The position numbers and the translations under genes were made by a program. Positions 50,927 through 58,280 of a stretch of DNA of 64,000 nt are shown here, in pieces (position 1 is the stretch's first letter; the number at the start of each line of letters is the position of its first letter). Source of the stretch: Schlegelella_A sp038231215 (GTDB lineage: Bacteria; Pseudomonadota; Gammaproteobacteria; Burkholderiales; Burkholderiaceae_C); assembly GCA_038231215.1 (NCBI GenBank), contig JBBRLS010000012.1:29786-93785 (forward strand), given 5' to 3'. The notes under the pieces were generated by a model. It saw nothing but the letters and a program-made list of their open reading frames with translations, was not told the origin of the DNA and ran no database searches.

Positions 50927-51241
50927 ATGAATTCACGCCGTCACTTCATTCGCCTGGCCGCTTGCTCGAGCGCGGCGTTGCTGGCCGGCCGCGAGGCGCT
51001 GGCTGCCGACGCGCCGATGGTCGACGAGAAGGATCCGCAGGCCGTCGCGCTCGGCTATGTGGCCGATGCGACGAAGGCGAACAAGGCCAAGTACGCGAAC
51101 TACGCGGCCGGCCAGATGTGCGGCACGTGCCAGTTCTATCAAGGCAAGGCGGGCGCCCCGAGCGGTGCCTGTCCGGTGCTCGGCGGCAAGCTGGTGACGG
51201 CCAAGGGTTGGTGCAGCGCCTACGCCAAGAAGGCGGCGTGA
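50927..51241 (+). CDS. high-potential iron-sulfur protein (HiPIP)
   Basis: 104 residues. Tat signal SRRHFIRLAACSSAALLAG with cleavage near ALAA-D, then a mature protein of about 76 residues with the four cluster ligands Cys65, Cys68, Cys82 and Cys96 in the HiPIP order CxxC...C...C (QMCGTCQFY, GACPVL, GWCSAY). The folded [4Fe-4S] protein is exported whole and carries electrons in the periplasm, in purple bacteria from cytochrome bc1 to the photosynthetic reaction centre. GGAGAGAG precedes the ATG. Its place just before bchI supports a photosynthetic role. Confidence 0.95.
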   Translation: MNSRRHFIRLAACSSAALLAGREALAADAPMVDEKDPQAVALGYVADATKANKAKYANYAAGQMCGTCQFYQGKAGAPSGACPVLGGKLVTAKGWCSAYAKKAA

Positions 51242-51243
51242 CC

Positions 51244-51265
51244 GACGCCTTTGCGGGCGTCTTCT
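51244..51265 (+). terminator. hairpin between the HiPIP gene and bchI
   Basis: GACGCC (51244-51249) pairs with GGCGTC (51256-51261), loop TTTGCG, then TTCT. It lies in the 28-bp gap directly before the bchI ATG (51270). The weak U-tract suggests partial termination, which would make the HiPIP message more abundant than the downstream bch message; it also occupies the place of a bchI Shine-Dalgarno. Confidence 0.55.
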
Positions 51266-51269
51266 GACG

Positions 51270-52298
51270 ATGGCACTCGCCTTCCCGTTCTCGGCCATCG
51301 TCGGCCAGGACGAGATGAAACTGGCGATCCTGGTCGCCGCCGTCGACCCGACGGTCGGCGGCGTTCTCGTCTTCGGCGACCGCGGCACCGGCAAGTCGAC
51401 CGCGGTTCGCGCCCTCGCGGCGCTGCTTCCGAAGATGCGTGCGGTCGCCGGCTGTCCTTACGCTTGCGACCCCGACGCGGTGGCTGGCGTGTGCGGAGTG
51501 TGCAGCGACGGCAAGGCCGTCAGCGCGGTGCCGAAGTCACGGCTCGTTCCTGTGCCGGTCGTCGACCTGCCTCTGGGCGCGACCGAGGACCGCGTCGTCG
51601 GTGCGCTCGACCTCGAGCGCGCCCTGTCGCACGGCGTCAAGGCCTTCGAGCCGGGCCTGCTGGCGCGCGCCAACCGCGGCTTCCTCTACGTCGACGAGGT
51701 CAACCTGCTCGAGGACCATCTCGTCGACCTGCTCATCGACGTCGCCGCCTCGGGCGAGAACGTGGTCGAGCGCGAGGGTCTGAGCGTGCGCCACCCGGCG
51801 CGCTTCGTCCTGGTCGGCAGCGGCAATCCCGAAGAAGGCGAGCTGCGGCCGCAGCTGCTCGATCGCTTCGGACTTTCGGTCGAGGTGAAGACGCCCGAAG
51901 ACATAGCTTCGCGCATCGAGGTGGTGAAGCGCCGCGAGGCCTTCGAGCGCGACGGTGCGGCCTTCATCGAGCGCTGGCGCAAGGACGACGAGCGCGTGCG
52001 TCGCCGGCTCGTCGCGGCGCGTTCGCGCCTTGCCGCCACTCTCGTCCCCGACGCGGTGCTGGAACGCGCTGCGCGGCTTTGCATGGCGCTCGGCACCGAT
52101 GGCCTGCGCGGCGAGCTGACCTTGATGCGCGCGGCGCGTGCCGTCGCTGCGCTCGATGGCGACGCGGTCGTCGACGACCGTCATCTCAAGCGCATTGCCG
52201 CGCCGGCCTTGCGGCATCGCCTGCGCCGCAACGTGCTCGACGATGCCGGCTCGACGGTCCGCGTCGAACGCGCGGTGGCCGAGTTGTTTCCGGCCTGA
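51270..52298 (+). CDS. bchI: magnesium chelatase ATPase subunit I
   Basis: 342 residues. FPFSAIVGQDEMKLAIL start, Walker A GDRGTGKSTAVRAL, the cysteine pairs CPYAC and CGVC typical of the redox-sensitive BchI insert, the LGATEDRVVGALDLERAL helix-2 insert, Walker B FLYVDEVNLLEDH and GSGNPEEGELRPQLLDRFG with the arginine finger. It forms the AAA+ ring that, with BchD and BchH, inserts magnesium into protoporphyrin IX. No convincing Shine-Dalgarno; the start follows the family pattern. First of bchI-bchD-bchO. Confidence 0.95.
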   Translation: MALAFPFSAIVGQDEMKLAILVAAVDPTVGGVLVFGDRGTGKSTAVRALAALLPKMRAVAGCPYACDPDAVAGVCGVCSDGKAVSAVPKSRLVPVPVVDLPLGATEDRVVGALDLERALSHGVKAFEPGLLARANRGFLYVDEVNLLEDHLVDLLIDVAASGENVVEREGLSVRHPARFVLVGSGNPEEGELRPQLLDRFGLSVEVKTPEDIASRIEVVKRREAFERDGAAFIERWRKDDERVRRRLVAARSRLAATLVPDAVLERAARLCMALGTDGLRGELTLMRAARAVAALDGDAVVDDRHLKRIAAPALRHRLRRNVLDDAGSTVRVERAVAELFPA

Positions 52299-52320
52299 AG
52301 TTTTCTTTGCGCGACGCACG

Positions 52321-54195
52321 ATGACTGCGCCGCCCGCTATCGCGCCATCGGCCGTCGTGTCGTCGCAAGCCGCCGATGCATGGCTGGCCGCCCGGCTGTT
52401 CGCGGTCGACCCGGCCTGGGCCGGCGGTATCGTCGTGCACGCTTGCGCGGGTCCGGTGCGCGATCGATGGCTCGCCGATCTGCGCGCATTCTTGTCTGCC
52501 GGCGTGCCTTGGCGAATACTGCCCGTTCATGTGGACGCGGAACGCCTGCTCGGCGGCATCGATCTCGCCGCGACCTTGCAGCGCGGGCGACCGGTGGCGC
52601 AGCGCGGCGTGCTCGCCGAAAGCGACGGCGGCGTCGTGCTGATGGCGATGGCCGAGCGCGCCGCCGAGGCGACGGTGGCGCAGATCGCGGCGGCGCTCGA
52701 TCAGGGCGAAGTCGTCTGCGCGCGCGACGGCATCGAGCTGCGCGAGCCGGCGCGCTTCGGCGTCGTGGCGCTCGACGAAAGCGGTGACGACGACGAGCGC
52801 GTGAGCCCCGTGCTGCGAGATCGTTGTGCTTTTCAGGTCGAGTTGCGCGACATTGCGTGGCGCGAGCTTGCTGCGCTCGATGCATCGACGGCGGGTCACG
52901 AACTCGTCGCCGCGCAAGCCCGATATCCGCGGGTCGTCGCCTCCGACGCCGTGGTCGAGGCACTCTGTGTTGCGGCGATCGCGCTCGGCGTGATGTCGAT
53001 CCGTGCCTCGCTGTTCGCCGTGCGTGTGGCCCGCCTGTCGGCCGCGCTTGCGGGGCGTGACGAGGTTGCCGCCGAAGACGCGGCCATCGCAGCGCGACTG
53101 GTGCTCGGCCCGCGCGCGACACGTTTGCCGGCGCCGCCCCAGGAAGCGTCCGAAGCGGACGCGCCTCCGCCTGCCGACGGCGTACCAGACGAATCGGTGG
53201 ATGACGCGCGCGCCGATGACGCGAATGACGCCGATGACGCACGGGACGACGCCGCAGCGGACGAGCGAGAGCCGTCCGCTTCGGCCGATGCCCTCGACGA
53301 CGTCGTGCTCGCCGCAGCGGCCGCGGCGATCCCTCCCGGCCTGCTGGCGCGCCTCGCCGCGCTCGGTGCCGCCGGCCCGTCACGGGGCGCTGCCGGTCGC
53401 GCCGGTGCATTGCAGAAGAGCCGACAGCGCGGCCGGCCGGCCGGCGTTCGTCGCGACCGACCGCGTGCCGGCACTCGCCTCGACCTGATCGCCACCTTGC
53501 GCGCCGCCGTGCCGTGGCAACGCGTGCGCGGCCGCATGTCCCAGGCGGATTCGAATGGCGTCGCCACGCCGCTGCGCATCCGCGTCGAGGACTTCCACGT
53601 CGGCCGCTTCAAGCAGCGCGGTCGCACGACGACGATCTTTGCCGTCGATGCGTCGGGCTCGTCGGCGCTGCACCGGCTCGCCGAAGCGAAGGGCGCGGTC
53701 GAGCTGTTGCTCGCCGACTGCTACGTGCGTCGCGACAGCGTCGCCGTGATCGGCTTTCGCGGCCGTGCCGCCGAGTTGCTCTTGCCGCCGACGCGCTCGC
53801 TGGTGCGCGCCAAGCGCTCGCTGTCCGAGCTGCCCGGCGGCGGCGGCACGCCCCTTGCGGCGGGGCTCGACGCGGCCCGCGAAGCCGCGCTGGCGGTGCG
53901 CAGGCGCGGCGAGACGCCGATCGTCGTCATCCTCAGCGACGGGCGAGCCAATGTCGCGCGCGACGGCAGCCCCGGCCGTCCGCAGGCCGAGGCCGATGCG
54001 CGACTGGCAGCGCGTCATTTGCGCGACGACGGCGTGACCGTTCTCTTCGTCGACACCTCGCCGCAACCGCATCCGCTGGCTCGCGAGCTGGCCGAAGCGA
54101 TGGGCGCGCGCTACCTGCCCTTGCCGCATGCCGATGCATCCTCGCTGTCGGCGGTGGTGCAGGGCGCTTCCCGACCGCAGCTGCGCGGGCGCTAA
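52321..54195 (+). CDS. bchD: magnesium chelatase subunit D
   Basis: 624 residues. A degenerate AAA+ domain (VVHACAGPVRDRWLADLRA, no functional Walker A; the arginine-finger region ERVSPVLRDRCAF), an acidic Asp/Ala/Pro-rich linker at about 280-330, and a C-terminal integrin-I domain with MIDAS DASGSSALHRLAEAKGAVE near residue 442, then GGGGTPLAAGLD and VILSDGRAN. It scaffolds the BchI ring onto BchH. Starts 22 bp after bchI and ends 5 bp before bchO. Confidence 0.95.
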   Translation: MTAPPAIAPSAVVSSQAADAWLAARLFAVDPAWAGGIVVHACAGPVRDRWLADLRAFLSAGVPWRILPVHVDAERLLGGIDLAATLQRGRPVAQRGVLAESDGGVVLMAMAERAAEATVAQIAAALDQGEVVCARDGIELREPARFGVVALDESGDDDERVSPVLRDRCAFQVELRDIAWRELAALDASTAGHELVAAQARYPRVVASDAVVEALCVAAIALGVMSIRASLFAVRVARLSAALAGRDEVAAEDAAIAARLVLGPRATRLPAPPQEASEADAPPPADGVPDESVDDARADDANDADDARDDAAADEREPSASADALDDVVLAAAAAAIPPGLLARLAALGAAGPSRGAAGRAGALQKSRQRGRPAGVRRDRPRAGTRLDLIATLRAAVPWQRVRGRMSQADSNGVATPLRIRVEDFHVGRFKQRGRTTTIFAVDASGSSALHRLAEAKGAVELLLADCYVRRDSVAVIGFRGRAAELLLPPTRSLVRAKRSLSELPGGGGTPLAAGLDAAREAALAVRRRGETPIVVILSDGRANVARDGSPGRPQAEADARLAARHLRDDGVTVLFVDTSPQPHPLARELAEAMGARYLPLPHADASSLSAVVQGASRPQLRGR

Positions 54196-54200
54196 GGGCG

Positions 54201-55082
54201 ATGCCGGCGAGCCTCGACTGGCAGCGCGACGGCGCCGATTGGCCGAACCGGAGCGCGAGTCGCTTCGTCGACGCCGGTGGCCTGCGCTGGCATGTGCAGA
54301 CGATGGGCCAAGGCCCGGTGCTGCTGCTGCTGCACGGCACGGGCGCGTCGACGCATTCCTGGCGCGACCTGCTGCCGCTGCTTGCGAATGACTTCACGGT
54401 ACTGGCGCCCGACCTGCCCGGCCACGGCTTCACGCCGATAGCGCGTGGCGACGGCATGTCCTTGCCTGGCATGGGCGGTCTCGTCGCCGAATTGCTCGCC
54501 GCGTTGCAGGTCGAGGCACGCTTTGCCGTCGGCCACTCGGCCGGCGCCGCGATCCTCGCGCGAATGGCCTTCGACCGCTGCATCGCGCCGCGCGCCCTGG
54601 TCAGCCTCAACGGCGCCTTCCTGCCTTTCACCGGCGCGCTGCGCGTCTTCTCCCCCGTCGCGAAGTTCCTCGCCTCGACTTCGCTGGCGGCGCGCATCGC
54701 CGCGACTCGTGCACGCGATCCCGCTGCGGTCCGCCGCCTCCTCGCGTCGACCGGTTCGACGATCGGCGGGGCCGGCACGGCCCTCTGGGCTCGCCTCGTG
54801 CGCAGTCCGGCGCACGTCGCCGGAGCGCTGGCGATGATGGCGGCGTGGGATCTCGACGCCATGCCGCACGAGCTTCGCGCGCTCGCAGTGCCGATGCTTC
54901 TCGTCGTCGGCGGCAACGACCGCACCGTCCCGCCGGAGCAGGCCGATCGCGTCGCGTCACTTATGCAAAAGGCCCGCGTCGTGCGCTTGCCGGGGCTCGG
55001 CCACCTGGCGCACGAAGAGCAACCCGGACTTGTCGCGGCAACGATCGCGTCCTTCCTGAAGGAGTTTTCAGTCGACGGCTGA
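54201..55082 (+). CDS. bchO: BchO-like alpha/beta hydrolase of the magnesium chelatase cluster
   Basis: 293 residues. Characteristic N-terminus (LDWQRDGADWPNR), oxyanion-hole HGTGASTHSWRDL, nucleophile elbow GHSAGAAI, late Asp in VVGGNDRTVPP and His in GLGHLAHEE complete a catalytic triad. It follows bchI-bchD as in other purple bacteria; its exact job in bacteriochlorophyll synthesis is unproven. ATG 54201 lies 5 bp after bchD. The TGA at 55080 is followed in the same frame by a further 85 open codons (see the ORF at 55110). Confidence 0.92.
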   Translation: MPASLDWQRDGADWPNRSASRFVDAGGLRWHVQTMGQGPVLLLLHGTGASTHSWRDLLPLLANDFTVLAPDLPGHGFTPIARGDGMSLPGMGGLVAELLAALQVEARFAVGHSAGAAILARMAFDRCIAPRALVSLNGAFLPFTGALRVFSPVAKFLASTSLAARIAATRARDPAAVRRLLASTGSTIGGAGTALWARLVRSPAHVAGALAMMAAWDLDAMPHELRALAVPMLLVVGGNDRTVPPEQADRVASLMQKARVVRLPGLGHLAHEEQPGLVAATIASFLKEFSVDG

Positions 55083-55109
55083 TTCGCCACCGACATCAAT
55101 TTTCAGCGC

Positions 55110-55337
55110 GTGCCCATCGTCGACATGCCGACGGCAGGCGAGAGCGTCTTCGTCGTGCGATTCAGGAATCAGCGCGGCATCGACTTCTCCGAGCTGCGGG
55201 CGATGATCGACCGGTCGTACATCTCGCGCGCCAACACCATCGTCGTGCCCGGCGCGAGAATGGACCTCGCCATGCAGCTCATCCTCACGCCGCTCATCCT
55301 GCGCCCGATGGATATCCGCCGCGCCCAGCATCAATGA
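55110..55337 (+). CDS. small unknown protein between bchO and gph (75 aa)
   Basis: GTG at 55110 (or ATG 55125) opens a frame reading VPIVDMPTAGESVFVVRFRN, then QRGIDFSELRAMIDRSYISR and LAMQLILTPLILRPMDIRRA. No domain recognised, no signal peptide; one moderately hydrophobic stretch near the end. It lies in the same frame as bchO, separated only by the bchO stop codon, and its own stop overlaps the gph ATG (ATGA). It could be a real small protein, or the end of a longer gene whose front was lost when the bch genes were placed here. Confidence 0.5.
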   Translation: MPIVDMPTAGESVFVVRFRNQRGIDFSELRAMIDRSYISRANTIVVPGARMDLAMQLILTPLILRPMDIRRAQHQ

Positions 55338-56020
55338 CGGGCGCGCTGCGATACGCAATCGTCAGCTTCGATCTCGACGGCACGCTCGCCGATACGGCCG
55401 GCGAGATCGCCGAGGCGGCGAACCGGACGGTCGAGGAGTTCGGCTTGCCGCGACGACCCGTCGCGGACATCGCGACGCTGATCGGCGCCGGAACGAAGGA
55501 GCTGATGATCGGCCTGTTGCGCTTGATCGCGACGGATCCCGCGACGGCCGATGTGGTCCTCGACCAGGACATCGCGCTGGACCGCTTCGCCCATCACTAC
55601 TCACTCACGTCCGGGATGACGTGTCGTGCGTACCCTACCGCGCAGGACGCGCTGGAGCGTCTGCGCCGCGCCGGCGTGCGGCTGGCGTGCGTGACCAACA
55701 AGGAAGAGCGCTACAGCAGGAAGGTGCTTGCCGCGTGTGCGATGCAGGACGCGTTCGATCTGCTCGTCGGCGGCGACACGCTGGCGGTGAAGAAGCCCGA
55801 TGCCCGCGTGCTCGCGCATGCCATCGCGATGCTGGGCGGTGAGCGCGGCAGCACGGCCCACGTCGGCGATTCGCGTACCGATGTCGAGGCGGCGCGCAAC
55901 GCCGGCGTCGCGTCGTGGGTCGTGCCCTATGGCTACAACCAGGGCGAGGCGATCGAGAACGCGCGGCCGGACATCGTATTTCGCAACCTCGGCGAAGTCG
56001 CGGACCACGTGCTCGGCTGA
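55334..56020 (+). CDS. gph: phosphoglycolate phosphatase-like HAD hydrolase
   Basis: 228 residues. FDLDGTLADTAGEIAEAANRT carries the nucleophile and acid Asp, CVTNKEERYSRKVL is motif II, VKKPDARVLAHAI has the Lys, and HVGDSRTDVEAARNAGV is motif IV. This is the Gph/CbbZ pattern (HAD-IA); it dephosphorylates 2-phosphoglycolate from photorespiration or DNA repair. ATG 55334 overlaps the stop of the small ORF upstream. It ends the plus-strand block and is convergent with the ccm operon, 31 bp apart. Confidence 0.85.
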   Translation: MTGALRYAIVSFDLDGTLADTAGEIAEAANRTVEEFGLPRRPVADIATLIGAGTKELMIGLLRLIATDPATADVVLDQDIALDRFAHHYSLTSGMTCRAYPTAQDALERLRRAGVRLACVTNKEERYSRKVLAACAMQDAFDLLVGGDTLAVKKPDARVLAHAIAMLGGERGSTAHVGDSRTDVEAARNAGVASWVVPYGYNQGEAIENARPDIVFRNLGEVADHVLG

Positions 56021-56051
56021 GGAAGCTCTCGGTCGCAGGATCCCGGCAAGT

Positions 56052-57278
56052 TCAGGGTCCGGCGCCGACGACCCGATCGATGCGGATCGCGACGCCGCTT
56101 GCGCCGGGCGCCACGGGCGCCACTTCGCCCGACAGATCACCGGCTTGCGGAATCGCGTTGCCACTCTTGCTGACGCGCGCGCCGACGATCACCTGCTTTG
56201 TGCCCGAGAGTGTGGCGCCCGGTGCCATCGCCATGCTGTCGTCGAGCCGGAAGGCAAGCGGCAAGTCGGCGACCCTGGCGCGCTGCACGGCGAGTGGCAT
56301 ACGTCCGCCGCCGGCAGCGCGTGCGAAGACGAACACGGTGTCGTCCGGCGACGCCTTGGCGGCGAGGGCCGCGTCGAGTGTGACGGTGCCGGTCAGTGCC
56401 GTTGCCGGCGGAGCGACGGCCGCGGTGGCGTTCGAGGAGGGAGGAATCGACGCGCCGCTCGCCGTCGCACGCTCGCGCGCTTCGACGATGCTGCTCTGAA
56501 CCTGCTTGGCGAGCTCGCTGCCCGGCGGCAGCTTGTCGGCGATCTTCTGCCAACGGGCGACCGCCCCGGCGTAGTCGCCGCGGTCATAGAGCGCCGTGCC
56601 GGCGAGGGCGAGCGCCTTCGGATGGTCGGCGTCGAGGGCGAGGGCGCGCTCGACCAGCGCCATCGATTGCGGATTGTTCGCCGTACCCTTGGTGGCGGCG
56701 ACGGCGTCGGCATAGTCGGCGAGCAAGGTCGCGTCCTTCGGCAGCAGCTCGGTGGCCCGCGCGTACGCCGGCAGCGCGTCGACGAAGCGGCCGAGCACGG
56801 TGTACGAGCGCGCGAGCATGGTCCAGCCCTTGGCGTCGTCGGGACGGTCCTTCATCCGCGCGGCCAGTCCTTCGACCATGGCGGCGATCTGCTGCAGGCC
56901 GCTCGCGCCGGCGTCGCTCGCGGCGGTGCTCGGAGCGATGGCATCCGGCGCGCCCGCGACCGTTGTTCGTGCACCGACCAGCGAGGGCGAGCCGGTCGCC
57001 CGGTAGCCGCCGACGGCGAGGGCGAGGACGGCGAGGCTCAAGCCGGCCACGAGGCGGCGTGAAGGCCTCGCCTTGATCTCGGACGCAGACGCGAACGCGC
57101 TGGTGGATGGGGTCGCGGAAGCGGTCGCGGACGCACCGGCCAGGCGATCGCCGATCTCGCGCTCGACGGCACGGCGCTCGCCGTCGTAGGTGCTGGCGTC
57201 CAGCTTGCCGGCGTCGCGCAAGGCCTTGAGCTGAAGCAATCGGCCACGCGCTGTCGCTAAGAAGTCGTCGTCGGCCAT
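56052..57278 (-). CDS. ccmI: cytochrome c biogenesis protein CcmI, lacking the first membrane helix
   Basis: 408 residues. It begins with a cytoplasmic-type segment (DDDFLATARGRLLQLKALRD, GKLDASTYDGERRAVEREIG) matching the loop of CcmI, then one membrane helix (about 74-92, RRLVAGLSLAVLALAVGG), TPR repeats at about 130-270 (WTMLARSYTVLGRFVDALPAYARATEL in part) and a C-terminal beta domain (FVFARAAGGGRMPLAVQR). CcmI holds apocytochrome c for haem attachment. Normal CcmI has a further N-terminal helix; it is missing. The start codon shares one base with the ccmH stop. Confidence 0.87.
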   Translation of the reverse strand: MADDDFLATARGRLLQLKALRDAGKLDASTYDGERRAVEREIGDRLAGASATASATPSTSAFASASEIKARPSRRLVAGLSLAVLALAVGGYRATGSPSLVGARTTVAGAPDAIAPSTAASDAGASGLQQIAAMVEGLAARMKDRPDDAKGWTMLARSYTVLGRFVDALPAYARATELLPKDATLLADYADAVAATKGTANNPQSMALVERALALDADHPKALALAGTALYDRGDYAGAVARWQKIADKLPPGSELAKQVQSSIVEARERATASGASIPPSSNATAAVAPPATALTGTVTLDAALAAKASPDDTVFVFARAAGGGRMPLAVQRARVADLPLAFRLDDSMAMAPGATLSGTKQVIVGARVSKSGNAIPQAGDLSGEVAPVAPGASGVAIRIDRVVGAGP

Positions 57279-57757
57279 CAGGGCTTGCTCATTGCAGCGG
57301 TCGCCGCCTCGTCGGCCGCTTCATCTTCGCTGTCGGGTTCGAAGGAAGTGTCGGCCATGCGCGTCCTGCGCCGCAGCACGAGCACGAGCACGGCGCCGCC
57401 CGCGACGAGCATCGCCGCCGGGCCGAACCACAGCAACGCGGTGTTCGCCTGCAATGGCGGCCGGTAGAGCACGAAGTCGCCGTAGCGCGCGGTCATGTAC
57501 TCGACGACCTCGCGGTCGCTCTTGCCCTGCTTCAGCAGCTCGCGCGTCTGCTTGCGCAGGTCGACGGCGAGGTCGGCGTTCGAGTCGGCGATCGTCTGGT
57601 TCTGGCAGACCAGGCAGCGCAGCTCGGAGGTAATGCGCGCCATGCGCGATTCCAGCGCCGGGTCGACCGCCTCCGGCGGGGCCTCCTTGGCCGACGCGGC
57701 GAGCGCGCACAACGCGAGCGCCGTCGCGCAGGCCAGCCTCGAAACCCCGTCAAGCAT
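57278..57757 (-). CDS. ccmH: cytochrome c biogenesis thiol protein CcmH
   Basis: 159 residues. Signal peptide (LACATALALCALAASA), the redox motif LRCLVCQNQTIADSNADLA with the CxxC pair, YGDFVLYRPP, and a C-terminal membrane helix (LLWFGPAAMLVAGGAVLVLVL), ending in an acidic tail. It reduces or handles the CxxCH thiols of apocytochrome together with CcmG. Overlaps ccmG by 8 bp. Confidence 0.93.
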   Translation of the reverse strand: MLDGVSRLACATALALCALAASAKEAPPEAVDPALESRMARITSELRCLVCQNQTIADSNADLAVDLRKQTRELLKQGKSDREVVEYMTARYGDFVLYRPPLQANTALLWFGPAAMLVAGGAVLVLVLRRRTRMADTSFEPDSEDEAADEAATAAMSKP

Positions 57758-58280
57758 CGAGCTTCTTGAGCAGCGGCTCGATCTTGGTCGCGATCACTTC
57801 GGGCGTGAGCGGGCCGATGTGCTTCATGCGGATGACGCCGTTCTGGTCGATGATGAAGGTCTCGGGTACGCCGTACACGCCGAAGTCGATGCCGACGCGG
57901 CCTTCGTCGTCGAACAGCGATGCGTCGTAGGGATTGCCGAAGCGTGCCAGCCAGCCGCTCGCGTCGCCGCGCTGGTCCTTGTAGTTGAGGCCGTAGATCG
58001 GCACGACGCGCTTCTTCGAGAACTCGACGAGCAGCGGGTGCTCTTCGCGGCAGGCCACGCACCACGAGGCCCAGACGTTGAGCATCCAGACCTTGCCGCG
58101 CATGTCGTCGAGGCGGATCGTCTTCGCTGCGTCGTCGAGGCGGGTCAAGGTGAACTTCGGCGCCGGCTTGTCGATCAGGGGCGACGGGACCTCGTGCGGG
58201 TCGAGCTTGAGGCCGAAGGCGAGCATCGTCGCCAAGGCGAAGAACGCCGCGAGCGGGATGAGAAACCAGAGCCGCTTCAT
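57750..58280 (-). CDS. ccmG: thiol:disulfide interchange protein CcmG/DsbE
   Basis: 176 residues. One N-terminal membrane anchor (MKRLWFLIPLAAFFALATML), then a periplasmic thioredoxin fold with WCVAC (WASWCVACREEHP) and the cis-proline loop YGVPETFIID. It keeps apocytochrome cysteines reduced for haem ligation. ATG 58280 overlaps the ccmF stop by 4 bp. Confidence 0.94.
   Translation of the reverse strand: MKRLWFLIPLAAFFALATMLAFGLKLDPHEVPSPLIDKPAPKFTLTRLDDAAKTIRLDDMRGKVWMLNVWASWCVACREEHPLLVEFSKKRVVPIYGLNYKDQRGDASGWLARFGNPYDASLFDDEGRVGIDFGVYGVPETFIIDQNGVIRMKHIGPLTPEVIATKIEPLLKKLDA

Noticed and set aside
52321..54195. bchD as CobT-like cobalt chelatase subunit or a generic VWA protein
   Set aside because: The order bchI-bchD-bchO, the BchD-type degenerate AAA+ head and acidic linker, and the HiPIP neighbour favour magnesium chelatase.
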